Assembly (NCBI GenBank): GCA_016165875.1
Contig: JABBOT010000001.1
Location: 40,724,252 to 40,788,251 of the forward strand
Direction: 5' to 3'
DNA from: Acanthopleura granulata
Lineage: Eukaryota > Mollusca > Polyplacophora > Chitonida > Chitonidae
Length of the DNA: 64,000 bases
A program made the position numbers and the translations under genes. The notes below the pieces were generated by a model, which was not told where the DNA came from, did not search any database, and saw only the letters and a program-made list of their open reading frames with translations. Positions 23,471 through 35,262 of this stretch are shown piece by piece. Numbering within the stretch: the stretch's first letter is position 1; the number at the start of each line of letters is the position of its first letter.

Positions 23471-24087
23471 AAGGGCTTAACTGTCAGGTAACTGTTGCAT
23501 TCTGACAGTTTAATCGATAATTCTTGCCGTTGGCGAAAATCATTTCTCAGCCTCACAGAGGACGCTGGTCCAATATCGTGTCCTCAGGGTTTGACCAACA
23601 TATGCTGACAGTGTCGCTAAACTTAATTATTCAGGAAGCAATTGCCCGCCTGGTGTAGTTGACTGCGGTCAGGTTTATGGGTTGAGGAAACTAGGTGGGA
23701 GAATTCTCACTCACAAAATGACCGCCTGATAAACTGGAGGAGGAAACCGGAGTGTCCGAAATAAACAAATGTCCTTGGTTAGGTAACGGGCGAACTAATA
23801 CCTCTTGACTTCAAGTCCCCGTCAAACCAACGGGAGTTGGATTGGGCTATTCACCAGCCGGGATTTTGCGTTGTCAAAAACTATGGCCAGCTTAGTGGGT
23901 GGATAATAAAAAAGACTACAGCACAGCGAGTACAACCACAGCCGCTTCGAGAGTGTGAAAGTTGGACATTGGTCCCACGTTAATGGTGAAATCCTGCCTC
24001 TTGTCAATTTACCTCAGTTGGAGTTTAATTCTAACTGTTCATGTCAAGGTTTAAGAAAGTTACAACTTACACACCCCTGCCAACAAC

Positions 24088-24459
24088 GCATATATGTTGA
24101 TTTTGACAAAGACGGCAACCGACTTGCATTTCGCGAGGATTTTCATAATCTTCCCAATGTAAAACCACAGTCTAAACGACAAATGTTGGACTGGAATACA
24201 CGGCCACGCGCATGAGAACCTGTCTAGAACAGCGAGTATGACGCCATAGTTAACTGAGCCAGCGAAGGCCTCAAGGCTTTTAACCGCTCCTGTTAATGCT
24301 GAGGGTTAGTAGGAATTAATTAACATCGAATCGTTATCAAACGCAAATGACGTTTACGGGTAAGAGTGTAGATATGTGGTCCAGTGATTATTATGTCGAC
24401 TTTCAGAGGCGACATCATAGCGAACATATGTGTTGATTTTGACAGAGACGGCAGCCGAT
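24088..24459. repeat. Internal ~35-bp repeat pair, copy 1
   Basis: The sequence tgttgattttgacaaagacg followed by gcaaccga (24088-24122) recurs as tgttgattttgacagagacg with gcagccgat (24424-24459). The same pair sits in copy 2 at 35872-35906 and 36557-36590, so it predates the segmental duplication. One frame reads VDFDKDGNR, which resembles the start of an EF-hand calcium loop. The downstream glutamate is not in register, so I do not call a domain. Confidence 0.55.
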
Positions 24460-25399
24460 ATGAAGGCTGTTTCAAATGAAACTCTAAGCGCTACTCACGC
24501 TGTGTCGTGTGTTCTGATTTCATTTCGAGAAATGTAGCTTACAGATTAATCTTATTGCATATATCGGCGAGATCGTCGTATGAACAGAGTCATGAAAAAA
24601 TGGTATGTGTCGAAAGCGACAGCGGAAAATTCATCCCTACTAAGCTAGCGCACAGTGAAAGCCGATTCCAATCTACGAGTAAACCAGTCAAGAATCGCGC
24701 TGCTTTTGGCAGCTGTGAAATGCACCTCACATATCAACTGTCCTGATCGAAATCGCCTCTTCCTCTCGTAGCCCAATTCTATAGTCCGGGTTAACAAAAT
24801 CAATTCAATATCTCAACCGGGGTTTTTACAGACAAAAAGCTGTTCACTGATTTATCGTATAAAATATGGGAGACTTTTTGTTCATTGTTACGTATAAACC
24901 GTTACAAATGTCTGTACGTCCCAGAGTGGAAGCGGGGCACTATTGTGCAATGAGTGAGCGGTGATGTACGGTCCGGTGTATCCTAACTTCATCTACGCTC
25001 CCAAAGCCGTCCTGGCCTCAGGGAAAAGAATAAATGTCAACTCAATTTTCTCTGGAAGTTGTTTCACTGCAGACTATCACAAGGGAGAACTGATGTGGAT
25101 TAAAAATTACCCTTAATACTCTGCGTGGCGGAACTCAAAAGCTTGGCCTTAAATTTTTATGGTTTCGTTTTTATCCTCAACATCTCTCGGGCATTTTCAG
25201 ACCAAAACACTTTTCTATTATGTGTTTTAAGTAACTCTTTCGTTTCGGGGTTTCAAAAAGGGACGAACTTATCCACGCAAAAACAATAAGTGACAAAGTT
25301 GATTTGTTTAAGGTAACCTGGGGGATTCTGGTATATGGTGTTTTCGGGATTCACGGTTTTGCACGTAACAACACAACAAGGGCTAGGACACCACGTCGC

Positions 25400-25553
25400 T
25401 CATCATTATAATGGGAAGAAACCGGGGAGAACCCGGGGCAAATTGTCGGACTTTCCTATGTACGACCAGACATAGGAAGGTAGCCGAAGGTGGGGTTGAA
25501 CTCATAGCAACCGCACTGATGAGAGGCTCCTGAGCCATTGATTAAGTAAGCGC
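25400..25553 (-). mobile_element. SINE relic, family 1, in duplication copy 1
   Basis: Body sequence (ataatgggaagaaaccgggg) and a box-B remnant (ggggttgaactc) are kept, but the 3' core and tail are deleted. The orthologous copy at 37736-37858 keeps the tail and core instead. The two are complementary remains of one insertion that predates the duplication. Confidence 0.7.
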
Positions 25554-26892
25554 AAGTAAGCAACACAATGTTACAGGTATTTTCATGAAATACAACTCGA
25601 TGCAATCTCTGCAGCATTCTCTGATAAGATCTTAATAACTCTGCAGGAGGGAATTCCCCAATCTCCTACACGCCAAGTAATAAATTAAATGACCACAACT
25701 ACACCTGTATTTTCGAAAAATTTCTTGGAGTAATGCCGTTTTAATAAATATGTAAGCGGATCGGGGAATTGAAATTTACAAAATATTTTTAAAAAACCCT
25801 CAATATTAAACGGTAGTGTTTTTCTGTGGTCAGAAAACACCAAAAGCATGGAAATTATCAAAGCTGACATCTCCTCAAGATTGCCAATGCGATCCCAAGT
25901 ACTCCAGAAGAGGCTGTTGGTTCTTCTTTCATCTGGAATCCGACCTTTGTACGAGATCGTGTGTTGATGAGATTGTATTTCAAATTGTTTTCATAGAATT
26001 TATCGTAGGGAATGTAATTTTTGGGAGTGCATTTCCTGGCCAATGACAGATGTTTGAAACTTTGACAGTGGATAAATTTAACGTTTCTTCAACCAAGCAG
26101 TAACTGAAGACTTGATTTTTTTAAGTCTCACCTCCGAGGTCAGGAATTGTGGAGCATAAAAAGAACGCGGTTACTAAAGAGTCATCTATATTTATATGTT
26201 TTCCCCGCGAGGGATTTCTTTGGATTTATTCAATCTTACGCTCTTTCGAGCATAGAGTTAAATGGCAAATTTAATCTAGAAACATCTCTTTCTACAAAGA
26301 GCATCAGTGGCCAAATTCATGCAACAAAATAAAGCAGAGGAAGGAAAAACATAACCCAAGTTAATGAAAAAATGCAAAGGTTTTTCTGATGGCTTTATGA
26401 AAAGCCAAGTGCATGACGGGAACCTACGCAATTGATCTTATTTATAATCTTGCGCGGACTTGAAACGGAAGTTTTCAACAAAAATTTCGGTGTTTGGCAA
26501 TTTCTGAGGAGTCAAGCATAAAATCAAATATATGTTGCCATAAGATAAAATACATGCATAGCCATTATTATTAACAGCCATCTCAAACCTTAAAATCTCC
26601 CAAAAATTTCACATAGATCCACGTGTGGTTATACCCATGTTAATGTCCAATTACTACCCAAATCTGTAATCAGGACCTTGATCTAAACGACGAAAATTAC
26701 CATGTATCACCCCTCCGGCAATTCTGGTTCCAATGTGCTATAATATGCTTGTGGTATTTTTAAGATTTTACTTCACATATTTGGATTATTTCGGTCCAAT
26801 AAGTAACGCCAACACGCTGACAAGCGTGTGTTTAGGTATTTAAAATATTATATATGTCCGCAGTGGACGATTTGTGTAGGTATCATAAACTC

Positions 26893-26977
26893 ACCTCCCA
26901 CCATTATGCTGAGCGCAATGGTGAGAAAGTGAAATATTCTTCAGCACGGCATAAAACACCAATACAGTAAAAAAAAT
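26893..26977 (+). mobile_element. SINE 3' end, family 1, copy 1
   Basis: The gaaatattcttcagcacggc core followed by ataaaacaccaat marks a 5'-truncated family-1 SINE. The same piece occurs at 39258-39340 in copy 2, so it also predates the duplication. Confidence 0.75.
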
Positions 26978-27329
26978 AGGAAAGGACACATCCGTTTTGC
27001 TCCCACACCGAAAATGACCGCAAAATCGGTTTCTTCACAACCTGATCACTTATCCGTGTGGCAGAACGGGAAATGGCTGTAGCGGTAACAATACAACATG
27101 CACGTTGTTAATTCAGTTTGATGGCGAAATGGTTTCCGGCTGGTTCATGACTGGCGTCTTCTGCCGAAATACGAATACCTGCTTCAGCGAATTGCGATAT
27201 TTAGGGATTTTGTACTTGAACTGAAATTGGCCTTTGTCACAGACTCCGGCTAGTCAAAGCCGTCTGTAACGACATTCAACCAGTCATTCGGATGTACAGT
27301 ACAATTTTAAACCGAACCAAGCTTCCCCA

Positions 27330-27701
27330 ATGGTCCCCTGTGTGACTGGCATCTGCTACATGGCGCCTAAACCACAGAATAGTCTCTTCGGTGAACAATG
27401 CGTAAGGAACGGTTGTGACATTGGCCTAAGTGACAAAGAACCTCCCATTGTCTCATCTTACCTGGCGTTCATACATCAGCCTGGTATAGGAAACGTTTTA
27501 AGGCTTACAGCGCAGAAACAACAGTACAGTGATTCAAAATGGTATGACGTAAGTGCACTGCTGAGTGGCCTGTTGGCTCCAGACTGCATGGTGCTGTATA
27601 GTGCTGTCAAGACCCGAAAGGTGAAAAGCGCAATTTCTCAAATTATAGGATTGCTTGTTTTGTTTCATCTGAAATGGGAATTCCTTGTCAGTTTTCTATG
27701 A
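27330..27701 (+). other. 123-codon open frame, doubtful
   Basis: An ATG-initiated frame with no recognisable domain. The matching part of copy 2 (about 39700-39842) keeps a related frame through SLFGEQC but stops after AFKH. Most differences between the copies change residues, so there is no sign of constraint. Probably not a gene. Confidence 0.15.
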
Positions 27702-29574
27702 CATTGCGAGCTGTCAATAATGTAGGTCTCCTGCGATTGCTTCGTCACATTCCAGCGACATAACATACCACTCGTCAGCCTTGTATCCACAAACCGTGGC
27801 AATGATAATAAAATTAACTGGAATAAAATTCCAAGGCTCAAACATAGCATGGGGTGGCGTAGCGGACCTGCCTACCTGTATATGGCCGTGAGATTGACTG
27901 AACGTTCAACATCAACAATAAAAATCTACTTAGTGTAGAGTATACATGAGAAATGACTAGTTGTCTTTATCGAAAGCTGAAATAAGTTACTGATGACATT
28001 AGAAATCAGTGGTCGAATTTCTTGTTAATGAACAACTTTATTCGGTGCTCTCTGTTTAGAGGTAACGTGTGTTTTTTGAATGTTTTCACGTTCATAAATC
28101 TCTTATAAAGCGGTCCATTTATTTTTTCAGCAGATAAAATCGTTGTTACATGGATAGCGTCTATTTCAGTGATAGAAAAGGACACATTTTGTCTCCGCTG
28201 TTAAAGTGAACACCCCTCTTTGTGTGTCTGTTAAAGTTTTATGCGAGTTAACCGCCACAAATATCCTGATCTTTTAACACGACTTATAGAATTTACCATG
28301 TCTTGTTAGTGGTTTCTTAGCGAATTGATATCAGTCTACATACACATGTATATGTAGTTCTATCACAACGAAGACACCCGATGTGACACCCTTACCGTCA
28401 CAGAACTCTAACACTTGACCTATACCAATACTTAGCTTTTCCCTTCTGCTGATCATCAAGTAAAACTGTGGGCCTAGCGATAACATATTTAATGTGCTGC
28501 CTCATTCATGCATGCATGAAAGACACCATGAAATGACACCCCATGCAGTGATTACAGTACACAGACACTGTTCCTATGCCTCGTCGTTACAGTCTTTCAG
28601 ATGGTAGCTTTCAAATACACCTACTCCCCCCGACCCGTATATCGAGCTTCGTCCCTAAACCATTACTCCCAAAGCACATCGCCTAGAAGTCGCATTCACA
28701 TGTAACCCTGTTCTGTAGCCGTTAGGTTCAAAATAAGCTGGGTTAACCCACAGTTATAGAGAAATACTGACTGAAATTTCGCACGCCCCAGACTATAACA
28801 GCCAACTCTTCGTCAAAAGATCAGAACTGAAGTCGTGGTTCCAAAACTTTGTTCATGAGTGGATGCGTTGTTACGGGAATGCTCGAAAGTCTAAATGAAT
28901 CCTAATCCAGTGTAGATATAGGAATATTATTCGCTAGTTTGATTAACGGGAAGGCCAGTTGATGGACATGCGGTTACCGTTATACCGGATGTTACCGTTA
29001 TGCGTGTACCTCCATCAACTATTTGTACATTCGCGGATAGGGGAAGAGCGGTCAAGCGGGCAAAGTGATACGTCATTATGTAAAAATAGAAAAAACACAT
29101 GGCTAGTCTCCACAGTCTCCATGCCATGTTGATAACCGTGACAACAACGACTGACAACTTCTGATAACGGCCGGGATGCCATGATTAACAGCCTGACACG
29201 ATCGAGATGGGGTTTATATGCTTCCATGTATTGTTTCTTTGAGAAGCAGAGAGTGCACATCATGGGAGTGGGATACTAACTATAATTTTGGTAAAGGCTA
29301 TCGGCGTGCTGCGTGCTAGAACTTCTCAACCTGTTTATGGACGATATATCAAGGGATCTGTAAGAACATACTTTAAGAGTATACTATGATGCAAAACATA
29401 GAAACTGGTTTAATTTTAGAACTGTGATTCAGGCTTCAGTAGAAACTTTAATTTTCGGAAAACCTGACCAGAGCGCATGCATTATCATTACATCTAAGTA
29501 GCACATGTATATTGTCTTTGAGGATAGATATATCTGTTCATCCATGGTTAAGAGAACTAAATTAAGATCGGACC

Positions 29575-30672
29575 AGGCAAGCAGAGTTCTACAGATATCT
29601 TAAACTCTTACAATATGAAAAACAAGAAAATTTATTCAGAGAGCAACTGCAAGAATTTCTGCAATGGGCTTTCACGAGGTCAAAAAGCTTCCATGATTAT
29701 TTTAAAACCAATTATGTGAGCAATAACAAATTAAACTGTGGGCACTGTGTTTTAATATGGGATTAAGTACACCAAACAAAAACATGTCCATAAAAGTATT
29801 TCACTGAGTTATTAAGGATCTGTACCTTAGTAGAAAACAAAACAAGAGAGTCGATCATTCAATTCCATATTTTTTTTTGCTGAAGACACTGTTAATTAAA
29901 ACCGAAAACAGCAGATCAACCCACAGAATTTCTGAGACAATGAAGACAAAGAACAACTTATTTGTTACAGATAGAGAGCTGTAGAGTGAAGGATTGTGGA
30001 GAGTGTAGTCTGTAGAAGATGACAATAGTTCTTTGTGATGTGACACTTGTTATTGAAGGCTATAGCTGTAAACTGTCATGCAGCACATGTAATGTATACA
30101 ATATGTAAATCAGTACAACTGTACCTGTATAGATTTCCTGTTGCCCAGTTACATGTGCAGACATTGTCATGCTGTTCACCAGAAACAGGCTTCCTTAACA
30201 GATCAGCGTATCCATGATGCAAGTGAGGATACAGACAACCTGGTTTTTGACACTAATTATTATGAAACACTTACTGTAAAGGATACAAAAACTGTGTCTT
30301 AAGATATGAGTACAGCTAAGTCAGAAAAAAATTAAATGTACTCAAGATGTAATACAGCATATCCAAACTGCAACATCTTTTGAAACGATTTATGCAATCA
30401 AGCATCATCTTATAGCGGCAAACACTGTGGGATCAGGACTTAAGAAAATTGCAGATCACCACATGTATTTAAAAACAGATGCTTCAAGTAGAAAATTTGA
30501 CAAACAAAAACACCTTTTAAAGACAAAAAAGAAACTGTCCTTAAATGAAAAAGCATTATTATCACGACCTTCTTTTTATGAAAGAAAGGCTGCTGCTGCT
30601 GCAAAAGGTGCGAGTCTAAACTTCTCAAGTAGATTTGACGTGTGCTCCTGTATCATTCGTGTGTTCCCTTGA
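29575..30672 (+). pseudogene. MULE transposase C-terminal half with SWIM zinc finger, broken
   Basis: Coding pieces follow one another in shifting frames. First comes LQEFLQWAFTRSKSFHDYF (about 29650-29706), then NKNMSIKVFH and LYLSRKQNKRVD (about 29775-29865), where the family usually has an acidic residue in the N-x-N-M-x-x-E context; here it is Lys. A cysteine knuckle SCKLSCSTC follows (about 30066-30092). The SWIM finger NCTC...MCRH (CxCx9CxH, 30120-30164) comes next. A basic tail ending SRPSFYERKAAAAAK occupies the frame that is open from 30310 to 30672. SWIM fingers of this kind occur in MULE transposases. At least three frameshifts or stops, and loss of the N-terminal and most catalytic sequence, make it non-functional. 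Confidence 0.75.
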
Positions 30673-31638
30673 ATCACGGTGGTTGATTGTTATAAATCTG
30701 TGTAGTTGTGTCGGTCATGTATGCATTGTGTGATGTTAATGTCATGTACATGGAAGGAGAACTTCATACGTGTGTAAATGTCTGAGCGGAAGCCCAAGTC
30801 CATGAACCACTCACTTCATTTTTGTCTTTACTCACAATACAAAAATCCCTCTCAAACTTAACATGTTTGTAGGAAAAACGAAGATGTACTTTAATAGCAT
30901 CCCTAAGTCTCCAAAAAATGTTGACATACATTTCATGACACACTCACATGTGTAACAGCTCAGAACTGCCACGCGACTGGGTCATGTGTGTACATGTATA
31001 GACCTACCTGTATATATTTGGTAGACTTATACACATGCTGTTTTTAAAGTTTTCGGAGGTGCTCATCCCCAGCGAAATTTATACCAGTATCTGTAATAAG
31101 TCACATTTCATACTTCTGTTTAAAATGATATTTTGTTTACTCATGCTGTATGTTGACATTTTCAAATACATGTCAATAAAATCACTAAAAATGTCAAGTC
31201 GTTAGAAACAATGGTCAGGGCCATTTAATTACAGTGTAACGGTTTATTGAAGGGTATATTCACTCAGGTTGAATGAGGAAGACAGGCAGTGGGGAAAAGT
31301 TTATACAGTTACAGCTGACATTACTTTGCCTATAGATAATCGCAGTTAATAAAATGAGAACCGAGTTCAAATGTGACCAGCTTCAAAGATGATACCTGTT
31401 TAATACCATTTCCAGCAGTGTTTAACATATTAGAAGTGTTTTGTCACATAATTTATTTCATTGCCCTGATTTCAAGCAGTACCTATATTCAAGAATATTT
31501 CACTTATATTGTTCATGTAGAGATATCACATTACATAAAACATGTGAGTGTACAAGTATTTGTTGGAATCACTTTCGTTCATATACTGGAAATGGAAGAG
31601 GAAATAACTGAGAGAAAGAGGGGTTTCCGGCAGGGGGG

Positions 31639-31909
31639 ATTTATTTATTTATTTATTTGATTGGTGTTTTACGCCGTACTCAAGAATATTTCACTTATGC
31701 GACGGCGATCACCATTATGATGGGAGGAGACCGGGCAGAGCCCGGGGGAAACCCACGACTATCCTCAGGTTGCTGGTAGACCTTTCCACGTATGGCCGTA
31801 GAGGAGGCCAGCATAAGCTGGACTTGAACTCACAGCGACCACATGGAAGGGAGGCTTCTAGGTCATTGCGCTGAGATAGCGTGGTAACCAATTGAGCCAC
31901 GGAGGCCCC
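31639..31909 (-). mobile_element. SINE, family 1, nested in the MULE
   Basis: On the minus strand the copy has box A TGGCTCAATTGG (31888-31899) and box B GAGTTCAAGTCC (31820-31831). It runs to the gaaatattcttgagtacggc core and an (AAAT)n tail. It matches the 6690-7013 copy closely but lacks one internal segment. Flanks are G-rich on both sides, so a target-site duplication cannot be fixed. A small extra tail fragment lies at about 31486-31520. Confidence 0.88.
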
Positions 31910-33336
31910 TTGGGGGGGGGGAGGTACTCAGATACAAAAATACTACAGAGTTATGGTGCGAAACTAGTGCACGGGGGTGTCTACGTACATGTACGCCTAA
32001 GCCATCAATTAAGTATATAGAACACGGTGTATATAACGTAAACAGTGTCATGCAAATCTGAACCACGACTAAAGAATAGGTTTGAATTCACACAGACCGC
32101 GGTAACAGCTCAAAGCACGACAAACACCTTCGTGTGGAACTCCTGAATGATACTACCGAACTCATCTCGTGTGTTTGTTTAGAACTCCAGGCTGGGCTCC
32201 ATGCGCCTGAACATTTTTGGATCAATACGCTGCAGGCTGACCGTTTTTTCCCTATCGGCAAGTTGTTTGTACTTGTAACTACAAGACAAAACTGGCGTTG
32301 AAGCCTGTCGGGTTGTTAGTAAAGTTATACCCCCAGCTGTATGACTGACGATGTAAGAAGAGCCTGACAGACTGTTGGTGCCTTTAAATAACGCGCGCCT
32401 GTTCAGGATGAACAGGAACTAATTCACTCGTGTAAATACTGACAACGCCTATCCAGGTGTGAATGTTACACGTTTTAGGTGTAGGAGCTTTAGACTGGAG
32501 TATCAGCTTCCCCGTGCCCCCTAGCCAAGTAGTCACACGTAATAAAATAAGTATTAAAACTCGAGCAAAACATCTATCGCTACACATCAGGGTTCGCCAT
32601 GTTGGATGAATTAAGCATCCCGATTTAAGGCTCGTTAAATTTTAGCCTAATGAGCTAATGCTCATTTATGTTATCAATCTTTGCAGCCGTTGTTGCAAAC
32701 AAATGTGAACTACTTCTCCTTTTAATAAGGGTCAAATATAGCCATCGTCTAGATATTGCTCCAAAGAACGAACAACTTGCTACAGCAGAATGCAAATCCT
32801 AGTATAAAATTTACTGACAGAGTTGTACCCATAATGCTTTGCGTTATCAAACATGGCGCCTTCGTGTGTTATCGAGGTCTAAGTGGGATTATCTCGAGTT
32901 TGTTATGGCTTAACAGTTGGCGTTAGGGATCGGAAATTGTATCGGATGCAAAGCGTAGAAAATCTAAGGGGGAAAGTGCAACACAGAAACTGAGCCGAAC
33001 TGATCGGGTGAAAGCCGGACGGTAGGTGTGTTCAATGGGACCTTGACATGGCGATGTAGCATAGTGGAAACGCCATTTGATTACTTGGCTACCTGCCCTA
33101 AGGCCATCCCTCACTCACACCGCATCTTCCCAACCCCGTTAAAAGCTATGTTTCTCCTCGTTATCTGCATATTAACATGTTTGAGGTGAACTTTGACGAA
33201 ATGTGACTTCATGACATATGCAATATTTTATGAACTTGGCTACGCGAAGAGTAGTATTGTGTAACAAGGTATGTATGCATCACAACAGGTTCAAAGGTGA
33301 AGTACGCGGGCCATCTTGATCGTAGAGGGCCTGATC

Positions 33337-33500
33337 ACTCGTGGATTTTGTGTGTTACTTGTAGATGGGAATTCTGACATCGCTGCGTCGGCAGGGGATG
33401 AATCTTGGGTAACGTTGCTTCTCGATGTGGGTGCCAACATGTGAACTAAAGCGACTCTACGAAAGGGGAGTCCGCTTCCACAGAAGTTGGAGTTTAATCT
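33337..33500 (+). pseudogene. Ankyrin-repeat relic, copy 1
   Basis: The frame reads DIAASAGDESWVTLLLDVGA, then N-M, then TGA (33442-33444). It continues after the stop as TKATLRKGSPLP. The spacing of D-I-A-A, G-D, V-x-L-L-L, G-A-N and G-x-x-P-L fits one canonical ankyrin repeat plus the start of the next. These repeats normally form stacked protein-binding helices. Only about one repeat remains, with no flanking exons recognised. Copy 2 has the same stop. Confidence 0.6.
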
Positions 33501-34164
33501 TTCGCTTGCTTCTCTCTTTCTTCATCTTTGGGGAAGATGAAGGCAAATTTGGCTTAAGCCACGTTGTTGGAGGGGTGGTGATGGTTGCTACCAATTCAAG
33601 TTGTTATCAAGAATTTACATGCCTGAACAGTTACAATTATAACACCTTACCTGAGATAATTTAAGGTGACAAGATGGCAGATTTCCCCAGCTACTTGTGA
33701 CGGCTAGATGATGTCAAAACATTTACCACCAGAGTATTAATTGCAAGTTGCATGGATCTAGTGGTCAAGTGTATGAACGCCGATCAGAAAAGAGAAATAG
33801 AGTGTGTCTGAGGGAGATTAATTCTATAGAGGAAGAGATCACTAGATGGGATTATCGCTTCCAAAATATTGAACTATTTTTGTGGAAATCTAATGCTGTT
33901 ACAATCAGATCTATGGTCTGTGCTAAAAATACAGTTAGTCAGCCATGGACTCACATGACACTGTTGTCTCTGTTCTAGTTTAGCTCTCCACGCTGTGGCC
34001 TTTTGTGCTGTGTAGTTTGATTGCCTCCAGCCCATTATGCCATGTTTGAAATGTAATTATTAACGCCTGATATTCAGGCCTAATATAAAGCACGAGAAGC
34101 CATATGAACCCCGGAGAATTACACAACACGGCTACAGCGCATTAATTTTATCTGACCCGCTCTA

Positions 34165-34340
34165 AAATACGCTCGAGCAAATATTATAGGACGTTTGCCT
34201 CTCAAGTTGGAAACCAGGGTTCAATCCCCAGTCGGGTTACATCTGAGAGGTCAAGCCTAAAATTGGTCATGACGGTATTTCCTCATGCTAAGCATGGTTG
34301 ACTCGATGTCAGTATACTGTGATAGGAAAGCGTTTTTTAT
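34165..34340 (+). mobile_element. tRNA-headed SINE relic, copy 1
   Basis: A tRNA-like head with box B GGGTTCAATCCCC (34217-34229) is followed by a short body ending gatgtcagtatactgtgat. It resembles the head of the SINE at 41737-42041. A more decayed copy sits at 43050-43215 in copy 2, so the insertion predates the duplication. Confidence 0.65.
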
Positions 34341-34766
34341 TTGGTGCGTGGTGTTCCAGTGAGATGTTTCTTTATACAAATAAATGGGGACAATATTCTT
34401 AACGCGACTTAAAACACCCTGGCCAACAAACTAGGTTGTTGACGTTAAGAAGCCTTCTCTCCTCGTTCGATTGCCACTCATGTCTAGAATTTTGCCAGAA
34501 GGGTTGTGGTATACTCCTTGGGTCACTGTGATTTCCTCTCACCATGAATCTCGTATATAGCTATCAGGAAACGTTCAGAAAATGTTCCGAGAAGTTCCCT
34601 GGACGTTACACACTCAACCTGCAATTCGTAACATGTGTCCCTACTCAGTATTGTGCTTATGGTGTAGTGCCCGTGCAGTTACGTTGTACCTTGCGATACC
34701 AGGTGGTTTATAACAAAACAGCCACTGACTGGCTTCGGTACATCCTCAGAAAGCAATGGTAACAGG

Positions 34767-35089
34767 TCAATGCCACAATAGTATGTTCGATGTGGCACAC
34801 CATCACAGCATATTTTACACATGCACGTGTCTGAAGGGCGGTAAGACTAAAATCCCACGGATACCGTCCGGTACTGTCTGGCACTTTCTAGTAGCGATCT
34901 ACGGCGTCCTAAGGCACCCAGTACATCTTGAAGGTTTATTTGACAGTACAGACATTATCCTGCTTAACCTAGTGCCCACTTTACATATTATATAGTGCCT
35001 TTCAGTTATATACTGACCCTCACATTAAACACCTTTCCTATTCAGCTGAGTTTAGAGCGTCCATGACCACGTAATACAATCCGGTACAG
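34767..35089. other. Unique spacer between duplication copies
   Basis: Homology with the end of copy 2 (about 43700) stops near 34766, and homology with the start of copy 1 begins at about 35271. I see no gene in the spacer; its right part is the 30-bp minisatellite. Confidence 0.55.
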
Positions 35090-35262
35090 AGGTGTGCCGG
35101 GTGGTAGAGGGCACTGCTGGGAGACACCAGACGGTAGATGACTGTACTGAGAAAAGCCGGCCGGTCAAAGAGGGTACTGTAGCGTGCCTGGTGGTACATG
35201 ACGGTACTCCGAGGTACCGGGCGGTACAGGACGGCGCCGATTGGAGTCTGGCGGTTTCATTT
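35090..35262. repeat. 30-bp minisatellite at the duplication junction
   Basis: The anchor cggt/tggt recurs at exact 30-bp steps, with ggt starting at 35103, 35133, 35163, 35193, 35223 and 35253, although units are diverged. 30 is a multiple of 3, so decapeptide repeats can be read: the minus strand gives PSCTTRHATV-like units. The array ends a few bases before duplication copy 2 begins. Confidence 0.8.

Larger units (their letters stand above)
29029..32263 (+). mobile_element. MULE-type DNA transposon inserted in duplication copy 1
   Basis: This 3,235-bp block is absent from the matching place in copy 2 (about 41440). Its ends are inverted: the left reads gcggataggggaagagcggt from 29033, and the right, on the other strand, reads gccgatagggaaaaaacggt. 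By eye 21 of the first 29 positions match. A 9-bp direct repeat with one mismatch flanks it: tatttgtac (29020-29028) and tgtttgtac (32264-32272). Copy 2 has tgtttgtag at the empty site. A 9-bp duplication is typical of Mutator-like elements, and the interior carries a matching transposase relic on the same strand. A family-1 SINE is nested at 31639-31909. Confidence 0.82.
23474..34766. repeat. Segmental duplication, copy 1
   Basis: This block aligns in order and same orientation with 35271-43700. Anchors include gaaatcatttct(c/a)(c/a)gcctcac (23537 and 35325), aaatgttggactggaataca (24181 and 36085), gggaaaagaataaatgtcaa (25021 and 37112), caagtgcatgacgggaacct (26406 and 38824) and ggtttgattaacgggaagg (28937 and 41360). 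After the extra block comes caaaactggcg (32287 and 41479). Copy 1 is longer mainly because of the transposon at 29029-32263. It lacks about 230 bp present in copy 2 near 36295-36525. No intact gene is seen in it. Confidence 0.93.

Noticed and set aside
24507..24746. Frame conserved in both duplication copies (VCVESDSGKF to HLTYQLS)
   Set aside because: Both copies are open to the same stop, but many of the differences change residues, as expected without constraint.
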